A stretch of DNA of 64,000 nt from Orientallactaga sibirica (GCA_036365145.1 JAEOAD010001177.1:248001-312000); one strand, 5' to 3'. Counted from the stretch's first letter, positions 11,949 to 26,915 are shown. Notes: a model not told the origin generated them from the letters alone. Numbers and translations are program-made.

Positions 11949-13199
11949 GATTACACAAACAAGGAAAGTTTGATCTTGCTGCACTCAATCCACTTCATAG
12001 GAAAGCATCTCATTCCAAGAACAGAACTAGCTTATTTAACACAGTATAGTGTTCGGCAATGAAGAGTTTTGTTTTCTACACAAACTACTTTAGAAATGAA
12101 GCGAATCTACTAACTTGGACATCTTGTTAGATGACACAAACTAGGAAAGTTTCAACTAGCTGCACTCAACCTTTTTAGTAGGAAAGCAACTCATTCCAAG
12201 AGCAGAACTAGCTTACTCCACACTGTACAGTGTTCGGTAATGAACATGTTTGTTTTCTAAAGAAACTTATTCAGAATGGAGGTGAATCTACTAAGTTGTT
12301 CATCTTGATATATGACACAAACTGGAAAAGTTTGAAGTTGCTGCACTCAACCTTCTTCGTGGCAAAGCAACTCATTCCAAGAGCAGAACTAGCTTACCTC
12401 ACACAGTAAGTACAGTGTTCAGAAATGAACATGTTTGTTTTATAAACAAACTACGTTAGAAGTGAGGTGAATCTACTATGTAGTATATCTTGTTAGATTA
12501 CACAAACGAGGAAAGATTGAACTTGCTGGACTCAACCTTCTTTGTGGGAAACCAACTCATTCCAAGACCAGAACTGGCTTACTTCACACAGTACAGTGTT
12601 CGGCTATGAACATGATTTTTTTCTAAACAAACTACGTTAGAAATGAGATGAAACAACTAAGTTGTACATATTGACAGATTACACAAACAAGGAAAGTTTG
12701 AACTTGCTGCACTCCACCCTCTTCGTAGGAAACCAACTTATTCCGAGAGCAGAACTAGCTCATTTCACACAGTACAGTGTTTGGCAATGAAGATGTTTGT
12801 TTTCAAAAGAAACTACTTTAGAAATGAAGTGAATCTACTAAGTTGTACATATTGTTAGGTGATACTAACTAGGAAAGTTTGAACTTGCTGCACTCAACCT
12901 TCTTCGTGGGAAAGCAACTCATTCCAAGAGCAGAACTAGCTTACTTCACACAGTAGATACAGTGTTCAGAAATGAACATGTTTCTTTTCTAAACAAAGTA
13001 CGTTAGAAATGAGGCGAGTCTACTCAGTTGTACATCTTGTTAGATTACACAAACAAGGAAAGTTTTAACTTGCTGAACTCAACCCTCTTCGTAGGAAAGC
13101 AACTCATTCTGATAACAGAACTAGCTTATTTCACACAGTACAGTGTTCGGCAATAAACATGTTGGTTTTCTAAACAAACTATTTTACAAGGAAGCGAAT

Positions 13200-13925
13200 C
13201 TACTAAGTTGTATATCTTCTTAGATGACACAAACTAGGAAAGTTTGAACTGGCTGCATTCAACCTTCTTAGTATTAAAGCAACTAATTCAAAGATCAGAA
13301 CTAGCATACTTCACACAGTACAGTGTTCGGTAATGAATATGTTTTTTTTTCTAAACAAACTATTTTAGAATTGAGGTGAATCTACTAAGTTGTACATCTT
13401 GTTAAATGACACACACTATGAAATTCTGAACTTGTTGCCCTCCACCTTCTTCGTAGGAAAGCAACTCATTCCAAGAGCAGAACTACCTTAGTTCACACAG
13501 TACAGTGCTCGGCAATGAACATGTTTGTTTTCTAAACAAACTAAGTTAGGAGTGAGTCGAATCTACTAAGTAGTACAACTTCTTAGATGACACAAACTAG
13601 GAAAGTTTGAACTGGCTGCACTCAACCTTCTTAGTATGAAAGCAACTAATTCAAAGATCAGAACTAGCTTACTTCACACAGTACAGTGTTCAGTAATGAA
13701 TATGTTTGTTTTCTAAACAAACTATTTTAGAATTGAGGCGAATCTATTAAGTTGTACATCTTGTTAAATGACACATACTATGAAACTCTGAACTTGTTGC
13801 CCTCCACCATCTTTGTAGGAAAGCAACTCATTCCAAGAGCAGAACTACCTTAGTTCACACAGTAGAGTGCTCGGCAACGAACACATTTGTTTTCTAAACA
13901 AACTAAGTTAGGAGTGATTCGAATC
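13200..13925 (+). repeat. Tandem duplication of one dimer (period ~363 bp)
   Basis: The stretch from about 13,200 to 13,562 repeats at about 13,563-13,925. Shared private variants include AACTGGCTGCA, CTTCTTAGTAT, AACTAATTCAAAGATCAGAA, GTAATGAATATG, GTTAAATGACACA and TTGTTGCCCTCCACC. The offset measured at GGCTGC is 363 bp. This is the clearest local proof that two monomers form the unit of amplification. Related variants reappear once near 18,700. Confidence 0.85.
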
Positions 13926-16900
13926 TATTAAGTTGAACATCTTGTTAGATTGCACAAACTAGGAAAATTCAAACTTGCTGCACTCAACTTTCTTCGTGGG
14001 AAAGCAACTCATTCCAAGAGCAGAAATAGCTTACTTCACACAGTATGAACAGTGTTTGGAATTGAACGTGTTTATTTTCTTAAAAATGTTAGAAATTACA
14101 CTAATCTACTAAGTTGTACATCTTGTTAGATTACACAAGCGAGGAAAGTTTGAACTTGCTGCACTCAACCTTGTTAGTGGGAAAGTGACTCATTCCAAGA
14201 GCAGAACTAGCTTACTTCACACAGTACAGTGTTCGGGAATGAACGTATTTGTGTTCTAAACAAACTACATTAGAAGTGAGCTGAATCTACTAACTTGTAC
14301 AACTTGTTAGATTACACAAACAAGGAAAGTTTGAACTTGCTGCACTCAACCCTCTTGGGAGGAAAGCAAATCATTCTGAGAACAAAACTAGCTTAATTAA
14401 CACAGTAAAGTGTTCAGTAATGAAGATGTTTGTTTTCTAAACAAACTACTTTAGAAATGAAGCGAATTTACTAAGATGTACATCTTGTTAGAAGACACAA
14501 ACTAGGAAAATTTGAAATTGCTGCACTCAACCTTCTTTGTGGGAAAGCAACTCATTCCAAGAGCAAAATTAACTTACTTCACACAGTACAGTGTTCAGCA
14601 ATGAACACGTTTGGTTTCTACACCAACTACGTTAGAAAGGAGGGGAATTTTCTACATTGTACATCTTCTTCGATTACACAAATAAGGAAAGTTTTAACTT
14701 GCTGCACTCAACCCTCTTCGTAGGAAAGCAACTCATTCTGAGACCAGAACTAGCTCATTTAACACACAACAGTGTTTTTGGCAATGAAGATGTTTGTTTT
14801 CTAAACAAACTACTTTAGAAATGAATAGAATCTACTAGTTTTTACAACTTGTTAGATGACACAAACTAGGAACGTTTGAACTTGCTGTACTCAACCTTCT
14901 TCGTAGGAAAGCAACTCATTCCAAGAGCAGAACTAGCATACTTCACACAGAACAGTGTTTGGCAATAAATATGTTTGTTTTATATACAAACTACTTTATA
15001 TATGAGGCGAATTTACTAAGGTATACATCTTGTTAGATGACACTAACTAGGAAAGTTTGTACTTGCTGCACTCAACCTTCCTCGTGTTAAAGTTACTCAT
15101 TCCTAGAGCAGAACTAGCTTACTTCACACAATAACTACAGTGTTCGGAAAATAACATGTTTGTTTTCTAAAGAAACTACGTTAGAATGAGGAGAATCTAC
15201 TAAGTTGTACATGTTGTTCGACTACACAAAGAAGGAAAGTTGGAACTTGATGCACTCAACCCTCTTCGGAGGAAAGCAACTCATTCCGAGAACAGAACTA
15301 TCTTATTTCACACAGTACAGTGTTCAGCAATGAAGATGTTTCTTTTCTAAACAAACTACTTTAGAAATGAAGTGAATCTACTAAATTGTACGGCTTGTTA
15401 GATGACACAAACTAGGAAAGTTTGAACTTGCTGCATGCAACCTTCTTCATAGGAAAGCAACTCATTCCGAGAGCAGACCTGGCTTACTTCACACAGTACA
15501 GTGTTCGGCAATGAACATGTTTGTTTTCTAAATAAACTACGTTAGAAGTAAGGCGAATCTACTAAGTGGTACATCTTGTTAGATTACACAAAAAAAGGAA
15601 AGTTTGAACATGCTGCACTCAACCCTCTTCGTAGGAAAGCAACTCATTAAGAGAAAGAACTAGCTTATTTAACACAGTACAGTTTGTGGTAATGAACCTG
15701 TTTGTTTTCTAAACAAACTACTTTACAAATGAAGCGAATCTACTAAGTTGTACATCTTGTTAGATAACGCAAACAAGGAAAGTTTGAACTTGGTGCACTC
15801 AATCTTCTTCATAGGAAAGTAACTCATTCCAAGAGCAGAACTAGCTTACTTCACACAGTACAGTGTTCGGGAATGAAGATGTTTCTTTTCTATAGAAATG
15901 ACATTAGAAATGAAATAAATCTACTAAGTTGTACAACTTGTTAGATTACACAAACTAGGAGAGTTTGAACTTGCTGCACTCAACCTTCTTTGTGGGAATG
16001 CAACTCATTCCAATAACAGAACTAGCTTACTTCATACGGTACAGTGTTCAGCAATGAACATATTTGTTTTCTAAACAAACTATGTTAGAAGTGAGGTGAA
16101 TGTACTAAATTGTACATCTTGTTAGATTACAAAAACAAGGAAAGTTTGATCTTCCTGCACTCAACCCTCTTCGTGGGAAAGCAACTCATTCCAAGAACTG
16201 GACTAGCTTACTTCACATAGTACAGTGTTCGGCAATGAACATGTTTGTTTTCTAAACAAACTACGTTAGAAATGAGGAGAAAATACTAAGTTGTACATCT
16301 TGATAGATTACACAAAGTAGGAAAGTTTTATCTTGGTGCATTCAACCCTCTTTGTCGGAAAGCAACTTATTCCGAGAGCACAACTAGCTTATTTCATACA
16401 GTACAGTGTTTGGTAATGAAGATGTTTGTTTTCTAAACAAACTACTTTAGAATTGAGGCAAAACTACAAGTTGTACATCTTGTTAGATTACACAGACAAT
16501 GAAAGTTTGAACTTGCTGCACTCAACCTTCTTCGTGGGAAGTCAACTCATTTCAAGAGCAGACCAACCTTAGTTCACACAGTAGAGTGTTCGGCAATGAA
16601 CATGTTTGTTTTCTGAACAAACTAAGTTAGAAGTGTGGCAAATCAACTAAGTTGTACATCTTGTTAGATTACATAAACAAGGAAAGATTGAAATTGCTGC
16701 ACTCAACCTTCTTCATGGGAAAGCAACTCATTCCAATAGCAGAAATAGCTTACTTCACACAATACAGTGTTCGCAATGAACATATATGTTTTCTAAACAA
16801 ACTACATTGGAAGTGAGGTGAATTGACTAAGTTGTATATCTTGTTAGATGACACAAACTAGGAAAGATTGAACTTGCTGCACTCAACCTTCTTCGTGGGA

Positions 16901-18339
16901 AAGCAACTCATTCCAAGAGCAGAAATAGCTTGCTTCACACAGTACAGTGTTTGGCAATGAACATGTTTGTTTTCTAAAACAAACTGCATTAGAATTGTGG
17001 CGAATCTACTAAGTTGTATATCTTGTTTGATAACACAAACAGGGAAAGTTTGAACTTGCTGCACTCAACCCTCTTCGTAGGAAAGCAACTCATTCTGAGA
17101 GCAGAACTAGTTCATTTCACACAGTAGAGTCTTTGGCAATGAAGATATTTGTTTTCTAAACAAACTACTTTATAAATGAAATGAATCTAATAAGGTGTAC
17201 ATCTTGTTACATGACACTAACTAGGAAAGTTTGAACTTGCTGCACTCCACCTTTTCCGTGGGAAAGCAACTCATTCCAAGAGCAGAATTAGCTTACCTCA
17301 CACATTAAGTACAGTATTCGAAAATGAACTTGTTTTTTTCTAAAGAAACTATGTTAGAAATGAGGCGAATCTATTAACTTGTACATCTTGATAGATTACA
17401 CAAACTAGGAAAGTTTGAACTTGCTGCACTCAACCCTCTTTGTAGGAAAATAAATCATTCCGACAACAGAACTAGCTTATTTCACATAGTACAGTGTTCG
17501 GCAATGAAGATGTTTGTTTTCCAAACAAAGTTAGGAGTGAGTCGAATGTACTAAGTTGTAAATCTTGTTAGATTACACAAACTAGGAATATTTGAACTTG
17601 CTGCACTCAACCTTCTTCGTAGGAAAGCAACTCAGTCCAAGAGCAAAACTAGCTTGCTTCACACAGTACAGTGTTTGGCAATGAACATTTTTGTTTTCTA
17701 AAAGAACAACGTTAGAATTGTTTGGCGATTCTACTAAGTTGTACACCTTGTTTGACTACACAAACAATGAAAGTTTGAACTTGCTGCACTCAACCCGCTT
17801 CATAGGAAAACAACTCATTCAGAAAAGAGAACTAGCTTATTTCACACAGTACAGTGTTCAGCAATGAAGATGTTTGCTTTCTAAACAAACTACTTTAGAA
17901 ATGAAGTGAACTACTAAGTTTTACATCTTGTAAGAAGACACTAAATAGGAATGTTTGAACTTACTGCACTCAACCTTCTTCGTAGGAAAGCAACTCATTC
18001 CAAGAGCAGACCTGGCTTACTTCACACAGTACAGTGTTCGGCAATGAACATGTTTGTTTTCTAAACAAACTAAGTTAGAAATGAGGTGAAATGACTAAGT
18101 TGTACATAATGATATTTTGCACAAACAAGGAAAGTTTGAACTTGCTGCACTCAACCCGCTTCATAGGAAAGCAACTCATTCTGAGAGCAGAACTAGCTCA
18201 TTTCACACAGTCCAGTGTTTGGCAATGAAGATGTTTGTTTTCTAAACAAACTACTTGATAAATGAAGTGAATCCACTAAGTTGTACATCTTGTTAGATGA
18301 CACTAACTAGGAAAGTTTGAACTTGCTGCACTCAACCTT

Positions 18340-18356
18340 TTTCGTTGGAAAGCAAC
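18340..18356 (+). other. Half-match to the CENP-B box (variant with GTTGG)
   Basis: TTTCGTTGGAAAGCAAC matches positions 1-12 of the mammalian CENP-B box (YTTCGTTGGAARCGGGA). The essential CGGG at positions 13-16 is replaced by GCAA. Most monomers carry the same site as CTTCGTAGGAAAGCAAC or CTTCGTGGGAAAGCAAC. Binding by CENP-B is unlikely as it stands, since the protein contacts both the TTCG and CGGG halves. Confidence 0.5.
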
Positions 18357-21300
18357 TCATTCCAAGGGCAGAACTAGCTTAATTCACACAGTAAGTACAG
18401 TGTTTGGAAGTGAACATGTTTGTTTTCTAAACAAATTATGTTAGAAATGAGGCGAATCGACTACATTGTACATGTTGTTAGATTACACAAACAAGGAAAG
18501 TTTGGACTTGCTGAACTCAACCCTTTTCATAGGAAAGCAACTTATTCTGAGAACAGAACTAGCTTATTTCACACAGTACAGTGTTCTGCAATGAAGATGT
18601 TTGTTTTATAAACAAACTACTTTACAAGTCAAGCGAATCTACGAAGTTGTACACCTATTTAGATGACACAGCCTAGGAAAGTGGGAACTGGCTGCACTCA
18701 ACGTTCTTAGTATGAAAGCAACTAATTCGAAGATCAGAATTAGCATACTTCACACAGTACAGTGTTCAATAATGAATATGTTTGTTTTCTAAACAAAATG
18801 CTTTAGAATTGAGGTGAATCTACTAAGTTGTACATCTTGTTAAATGACAGAAACTAGGAAAGTCTGAACTTGCTGCACTCAACTTTCCTCGTAGGAAAGC
18901 AACTCATTCCAAGAGCAGAACTAGCTTCCTTCACACAGTACAGTGTTCGGCAATGAAGACGTTTGTTTTCCAAACAAACTACTTTAGAAATGAAGGGAGT
19001 GGACTAATTTGTACATCTTGTTAGATGACACAAACTAGGAAATGTTGAACTTGCTGCACTCAACCCTCTTCGTAGGAAAGGAACTCATTCCGAGAATGAA
19101 ACTAGCTTATTTAACACAGTACAGTGTTCGGCAATGAAGATGTTTGTTTTCTAAAGAAACTACTTTGGAAATGAAGCGAATCTACTAAGTTGTACATCTT
19201 GTTAGATGACACAAACTAGGAAAGTTTGAACTTGCTGCACTCAACCTTCTTCGTGGGAAAACAACTCATTCCAAGAGCAGAACAAGCTTATTTCACACAG
19301 TACAATGTTCGGAAATGAACCTTTTTGTTTTCTAAACAAACTCCATTAGAAGTGAGGCGAATCTTCTAAGTTGTACATCTTGTTAGATTACATAAACAAG
19401 GAATGTTTGAACTTACTTCACTCAACCCACTTCGTAGGAAAGCAACTCATTGTGAGAACAGAAGTAGCTTATTTAACACAGGACAGTTTTCGGCAATGAA
19501 GATGTTTGTTTTCCAAACAAACTACTTTAGAAATGAAGTGAATCTACTAAGTTGTAGAACCTGTTAGATGACACAAGCTAGGAAAGTTTGAACTTGCTGC
19601 ACTCAACCTTCTTCGTAGGAAAGCAACTCATTCCGAGATCAGAACTAGCTTACTTCACACAGTACAGTGTTCAGCAATGACCATGTTTGTTTTCTAAACA
19701 AACTACGTTAGAAATGAGGTCATACTACTAAGTTGTACATCTGGAAAGATTACACAAACTAGGAAAGATTGATCTTGCACTCAACCCTCTTCATAGGAAA
19801 TCACCTCATTGCGAGAGCAGAACTAGCTTATTTCACACAGTAAAATGTTTGGCAATGAAGATGTTTGTTTTTTAAACAAACTACTTTAGAAAGGAAGTGA
19901 ATCTACTATGTTGTATATCTCGTTAGATGACACAAACTAGGAAAGTTTGAACTTGCTGCACTCAACCTTCTTTGTAGGAAAGCAACTCATTCCAACAGCA
20001 GAACTAGCTTACTTCACAAAGTATAGTGTTCAGCAATGAACAAGTTTGGTTTCCAAACAAACTACTTTACAATTGAGGCAAATCTACTAAGTTGTACATC
20101 TTGTTAGATGACACAAACTAGGAAAGTCTGAATATGCTGCACTCAACCTTCTTCGTAGGAAAGCAACTCATTCCAGGAGCAGAACTAGCTTACTTCACAC
20201 AATGAACATGTTTGTTTTCTAAACAAGCTAAGATACAAGTGAGGTGAATCTACTAGGTTTTAAATCTTGTTAGATTACATAAACAAGGAACATTTGAACT
20301 TGTTGCACTCAACCCTCTTCGTAGGAAAGCAACTCATTCTGAGAACAGAACTAGCTTATTTTCCACAGTACAGTGTTTGGCAATGAACCTGTTTGTTTTC
20401 TCAAAAAACTACTTTAGAAATGCAGCGAATTGAAAAAGTTGTGTATCTTATGAGATTACACAGACAGGAAAGTTTGAACTTGCTGCACTCAACTTTCTTC
20501 GTATGAAAGCAATTCATTCCCATACCAGAACTAGCCTACTTCACACAGTACAGTGTTCGGGAATGAACATATTTGTTTTGTAAACATACTATGTTAGAAG
20601 TGATGCAAATATACTAAGTTGTACATCTTATTAGATTACACAAACAAGGAAAGGTTGAACTTGCTGCAATCAACAAACTTCGTAGGAAAGAAACTCATTC
20701 CGAGAACAGAACTAGCTTATTTAAAACAGTACAGTGTTCAGCAATGAAGATGTTTGTTTTCTAAACAAACTACTATAGAAATGAAGCGAGTCTACTAAGT
20801 TGTATATCTTGTAAGATTACACAAACTAGGAATGTTTGAACTTGCTGCACTCAACCTTCTTAGTGGGAAAGTAACTCATTCCAATAGCAGAATTAGCTTA
20901 CTTCACACAGTACAGTGTTCAGGAATGAACATATCGGTTTTCTAAAGAAACTACATTAGAATTGAAGTGAATCTACTAAGTTGTACATCTTCTTAGATTA
21001 CACAAACAAGGAAAGTTTGAATGTGCTGCATTCAACGTGCGTAAATAGGAAAGCAACTCATTCCTAGACAAGAACTAGCTTTTTCAACACAGTATAGTGT
21101 TCAGCAATGAAGATGTTTGTTTTACAATGAATCTACTTTAGAATTAAAGCGAATCTGCTAAGTTGTACACCTTGTTAGTTGAAACAAACTAGGAAAATTT
21201 TGAGCATGCTACACTGAACCTTCTTCGTAGGATAGTAACTCTTTCCAAGAGCAGAACTAGCTTACTTCACACAGTACAGTGTTCATAATGAACATATTTG

Positions 21301-21584
21301 TTTTCTAAACAAGCTAAGTTAGAAGTTAGTCGAATCTAGTAAGTTGTACACCTTGTTAAATTACACAAACAAGGAAAGTTTGAACTTGCTGCACTCAACC
21401 TTCTTCGTGGGAAAGCAACTCACTCTGAGAACAGAACTAGCTTATTTAACACAGAACAGTGTCCAGCAATGAAGATGTTTGTTTTCTAAACAAACTACTT
21501 TAGAAATGAAGCAAATCTACTAATTTGTACAAGTTGTTAGATGACACAAACTAGGAATGTTTGAACTTGCTGCACTCAACCTAC

Positions 21585-22245
21585 TTTGTAGGGAAGCAAA
21601 TCACTCTGAGAACAGAAAGAGCTTATTTAACACAGTACAGTGTTCGGCAATGAAGATGTTTGTTTTCCAAACAAACTACTTTAGAAATGAAGGAATGTAC
21701 TAATTTGTACATCTTGTTAGATGACACAAACTAGGTAATGTTTAACTTGCTGCACTGAACCTTCTTCGTAGGATAGCAACTCATTCCAAGAGCAGAAGTA
21801 GCTTACTTCACACAGTACAGTGTTAGCAAAGAACATGTTTGATTTCTAAACAAACTACTTTAGAATTGAGGCAAATTGACTAAGTTGTATATAGTTTTAT
21901 ATGACACAAACTAGGAAAGTCTGAACTTTCTGCACTCAACCTTCTTTGTAGGAAAGCAACTCATTCCAAGAGCAGAACTAGCTTACTTCACACAGTATAG
22001 TGTTTGGCAAAGAAGATGTTTGTTTACTAAACAAACTATGTTAGAAGTGATGCGAATCTACTAAGTTGTACTTCTTGTTATTTTACACAAACTAGGAAAA
22101 TTTGAACTTGCTGCACTCAACTTCTTCGTGGGAAAGCAATTCATTCCAAGAGCAGAAATAGCTTACTTAACACACTAAGTACAGTGTTCGGAAAAGAACA
22201 TGTTTGTTTTCTAAACAAACTACGTTAAAATTGAGGCAAAACTAC
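21585..22245 (+). repeat. ~660-bp duplication nested in the 8.87-kb unit (offset ~3,085 bp)
   Basis: The stretch from GGGAAGCAAATCACTCTGAG (21,591) to about 22,245 recurs from 24,676 to about 25,330 at an offset of 3,085 bp. It shares GAACAGAAAGAGCTT, CTAGGTAATGTTTAAC and TGTTTGATTTCTAAAC. Because the parent block is duplicated, it appears twice more, near 30,450-31,110 and 33,540-34,200. This event predates the 8.87-kb duplication. Confidence 0.85.
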
Positions 22246-25200
22246 TATGTTGTACATTTTGTTAGATTACACAAATAAGGAAAGTTTTAACGTGCTGCAC
22301 TCAACCATCTTCTAAGGAGAGCAACTCATTCCGAGAACAGAACTAGCCTATTTACCACAGTACAGTGTTTGGCAATGAAGATGTTTGTTTTCTAAACAAA
22401 CTACTTTAGCAATGAAGCGAATCTACTAAGTTGTACATCTTTTTATATGACACAAACTTTAAAAGGTTGAACTTGCTGAACTCAACCTTCTTCATGGGAA
22501 AGCAACTCATTCCAAGAGCAGAATTAACTTACTTCACACAGAACAGATGTTGGGCAATGAACATGTTTGTTTTCTAAACATACTAAGTTAGGAGTGAGTC
22601 AAATCTACTAAGTTGTAAATCTTGTTAGATTACACAAACTAAGAAAATTTGAACTTTCTGCACTCAACCTTCTTTGTGGGAAAGCAACTCATTCCAAGAG
22701 CAGAACTAGCTTATTTCACACAGTAAGTACAGTGTTCTGAAATGAACATGTTTGTTTTCTAAACAAACTACGTTAGATATGAGGCAAATCTACTAAGTTG
22801 TACATATTGTTAGATTACACAAACAAGGAAAGTTTGACCTTGCTGCCCTCAACCCTCTTCGTAGGAAAGCAAATCATTCTGAGAACAGAACTAGCTTATT
22901 TAACACAGAACAGTGTTCCGCAATGAAGATGTTTGTTTTCTAAACAAACTACTTTAGAAATGAAGCAAATCTACTAATTTGTACAAGTTGTTAGATGACA
23001 CAAACTAGGAATGTTTGAACTTGCTGCACTCAACCTTCTTCGTAGGAAAGCAACTCATTCCAAGAGCAGAACTAGCTTACTTCACACAGGACAGTGTTTG
23101 GCAATGAACATGTTTGTTTTCTGAGCAAACTACTTTAGAAATGAAGCACACCTACGAAGTTGTGCATCTTGTTAGATGACACAAACAATGAAATTTTGAA
23201 CTTGCTGAACTGAACCTTGTTGGTAGGAAAGCAACTCATCCCGAGAGCAGAACTAGCTTACTTCACACAGTAAGTACAGTGTTTGGAAATGAACATGCTT
23301 GTTTTCTAAACAAACTATTTTAGAAATGATGTGAAACTACTAAATTGTACATCTTGATAAATTACACAAACAAGGAAAGTTTGAAATTGGTGTACTCAAC
23401 ACACTTCTTAGGAAAGCAACTCATTTCGAGAGCACAACTAGCTTATTTCACACAGTACAGTGTCCGGCCATGAACATGTTTGTTTTCTAAACAAAGTACT
23501 TTAGAATAGATGCAAAACTACTAAGTTGTACATCTTGTTAGATAAAACAAACTAGGAATGTTTGAACTTGCTGCACTCAACCTTCATCGTGAGAAAGCAA
23601 CACATTCAAGAGCGGAAACTAGCATACTTCACACAGTACAGTGTTTGGCAATGAAGATGTTTCTTTTCTAAACAAAGTACTTTAAAATTAGGAGAATCTA
23701 ATGAGTAGTACATCTTGTTATATGAAACTCACTAGGACAGTTTCAATTTGCTGCACTCAACCCTGTTCGTGGGAAAGCAACTCATTCCAATAGCAGAACT
23801 AGCTTACTTCACATAGTAAGTAAAATGTTTGAAATGAACATGTTTGTTTTCTAAAGAAAATATGTTAGAAATGAGGCGAATCTACTAAGTTGTACATCTT
23901 GTTAGATTACACAAAGAAGGAAAGTTTGAACTTGCTGCACTCAACCCTCTTTGTAGGAAAGCAACACATTCTGAGAACGAAATTAGCTTTTTAACACAGT
24001 ACAGTGTTCGGCAATGAAGATGTTTGTTTTCTAAAGAAACTACTTTAGAAATGAAGTGAATCTACTAAGTTGTACATCTTGTTAGATGACACAAACTAGA
24101 AAGTTCGAACTTGCTGCACTTTACCTTCTTAGTGGGAAAGCAACTCATTCCAAGAGCAGAACTAGCTTACTTCACACAGTACAGTGTTCTGAAATGAACC
24201 TACTAGTTTTCTAAACATACTACGTTAGAAGTGAAGCGAATCTTCTAAGTTGTACATCTAGTTAGATTACACAAACAAGGAAAGTTTGAACTTGCTACAC
24301 TCAACCCACTTCATAGGAAAGCAACTCATTCTGAGAAAAGAACTAGCTTATTTAACACAGTACAGTGTTTGGCAATGAAGATGTTCCCTTTCCAAAGAAA
24401 CTATTTTAGGAATCAGGAGAATGTGCTAAGTTGTACATCTTGTTAGATGACACAAACTAGGAAAGTTTGGATTTGCTGCACTCAACTATCTTCGTAGGAT
24501 AGCAACTCAATCAAAGAGCAGAACTAGCTTACTTCACACAGTACAGTGTTCACAATGAACATATTTGTTTTCTAAACAAACTACGTTAGAAGTGAGGCAA
24601 ATCTACTAAGTTGTACACCTTTTAGATTACACAAACAAGGAAAGTTTGAACTTGCTGCACTCAATCAACTTCGTAGGGAAGCAAATCACTCTGAGAACAG
24701 AAAGAGCTTTATTTAACACAGTACAGTGTTTGGCAATGAAGATGTTTGTTTTCCAAACAAACTACTTTAGAAATGAAGGGAATGTACTAATTTGTACATC
24801 TTGTTAGATGACACAAACTAGGTAATGTTTAACTTGCTGCACTCAACCTTCTTCGTAGGGTAGCAACTCATTCCAAGAACAGAAGTAGCTACTTCACACA
24901 GTATAGTGTTAGCAATGAACATGTTTGATTTCTAAACAAACTACTTTAGAATTGAGGCGAATCAACTAAGTTGTACATCTTGTTTTATATGACACAAACT
25001 AGGAAAGTCTGAACTTTCTGCACTCAACCTTCTTCGTAGGAAAGCAACTCATTCCAAGAGCAGAACTAGCTTACTTCACACAGTATAGTGTTTGGCAATG
25101 AAGATGTTTGTTTAGTAAACAAACTACGTTAGAAGTGATGTGAATCTACTATGTTGTACATCTTGTTATTTTACACAAACTAGGAAAATTTGAACTTGCT

Positions 25201-26915
25201 GCATTCAACTTCTTCGTGGGAAAGCAATTCATTCCAAGAGCAGAAATAGCTTACTTAACACAATAAGTACAGTGTTCGGAAAAAGAACATGTTTGTTTTC
25301 TAAACAAACTACGTTAGAATTGAGGCAAATCTACTAAGTTGTACATCTTCGTAGATGACACAAACAAGGAAAGTCTGAACTTGCTGCACTCAACATTCTT
25401 CATAGGAAAGCAACTTATTGGAAGAAGAGAACTAGCATACTTCACACAGAACAGTGTTCGGCAATGAACATGTTTGTTTTGTAAACAAACTAAGTTAGAA
25501 GTTAGGCAAATCTACTAAGTTGTACATCTTGTTAGATAACACCAAGTAGGAAAGGTTGAACTTGCTGCATTCAACCTTCTTCGTGGGAAAGCAAATCATT
25601 CCAAGAGCAGAACTAGCTTATTTCACACAGTACAGTGTTCGGTAATGAAGATGTTTGTTTTCTAAACAAACTACTTTGGAATGGAGGAGAAACTACTAAG
25701 TTGTACATGTTGTTAGATTACACAAACTAGGAAAGTTTGAACTTGCTGCACTCAACCTTCTTCGTGGGAAAACAACTCATTCCAAGAGCACAACTAGCTT
25801 ACTTCTCACAGTATAGTGTTTGGGAATAAAGATGTTTCTTTTACAAAGAAATGACATTAGAATTGAAATAAATCTACTAAGTTGTACATCTTGTTAGATA
25901 CACAAACTAGGAAAGTTTGAACTTGCTGCACTCAACTTTCTTTGTGGGAAAGCAACTCATTCCAATAGCAGAACTACCTTTACTCACACAGTACAGTGTT
26001 CGGCAATGAACATATTTGTTTTCTAAACAAACAGTGTTAGAAATAAGACAAATCTACTAAGTTGTACATCTTGTTAGATGACAGAAACTAGGAAAGTCTG
26101 AACTTGCTGCACTCAACTTTCTTTGTGGAAAGCAACTCATTCCAAGAGCAGAACTTGCTTGCTTCACACAGTACAGTGTTAATCAATGAACATGTTTGTT
26201 TTCTAAAGAAACTACGTTAGAATTGAAGCAAATCTACTAAGCAGTACATCTTGTTAGAAAATACAAACTAGGAAAGTTTGAACTTGCTGCACTCAACCTT
26301 CTTCATGGGAAAGCAACTCATTCCAAAAGCAGAACTAGCTTACTTCCTACACAGTACAGTGTTCAATTGAACATGTTTGTTTTTTAAACAAAGTAATTTA
26401 GAAGAGAAGTGAATCTACTAAGTTGTGCATCTTGTTAGATGACACAAACTAGGAAAGTTTGAACTTGCTGCACTCAACCCACTTCGTGGGAAAGCAACTC
26501 ATTCAATAGCAGAACTAGCTTACTTCACACAGTACAGTGTTCACAATGAACATGTTTGTTTTCTAAAGAAACTACGTTAGAAATGAGGTGAATCTACTAA
26601 GTTGTACATCTTGTTAGATTACACAAACTAGGAAAGTTTGAACTTTCTGCAGTCCACTCTTCGTAGGAAAGCAACTCATTCCAAGAGCAGAACAAGCTTA
26701 TTTCACACAGTACAGTGTTCTGTAATGAAGATGTTTGTTTTCTAAACAAACTAAGTTAGAAATGAGGCAAATCTACTAAGTTGTATATCTTGTTAGATTA
26801 CACAAACAAGGAAAGTTTGAACTTGCTGCACTTAACCTTCTATATGTAGGAAAGCAACTCATTCTGAGAACAGAACTAGCTTACTTCACACAGTACAGTG
26901 TTTGGCAATGAACAT

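Larger units (their letters stand above)
18050..26915 (+). repeat. 8.87-kb tandem duplication, first copy
   Basis: This block is repeated at an offset of 8,866-8,871 bp, measured at GAACCTTTTTG and at ACTTCTCACAG. Dozens of private variants match in order, for example GGGAAAACAACTC with GAACCTTTTTG, CAAACTCCATTAG, AGCAATGACCATG, TCTGGAAAGATTACAC, CAGAACAGATGTTGGGC and ATTGGAAGAAGAGAAC. The middle, about 18,780-26,000, is nearly identical to its partner. The first 700 bp and last 900 bp match less well. Boundaries are approximate because the flanks are also satellite. Confidence 0.9.
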
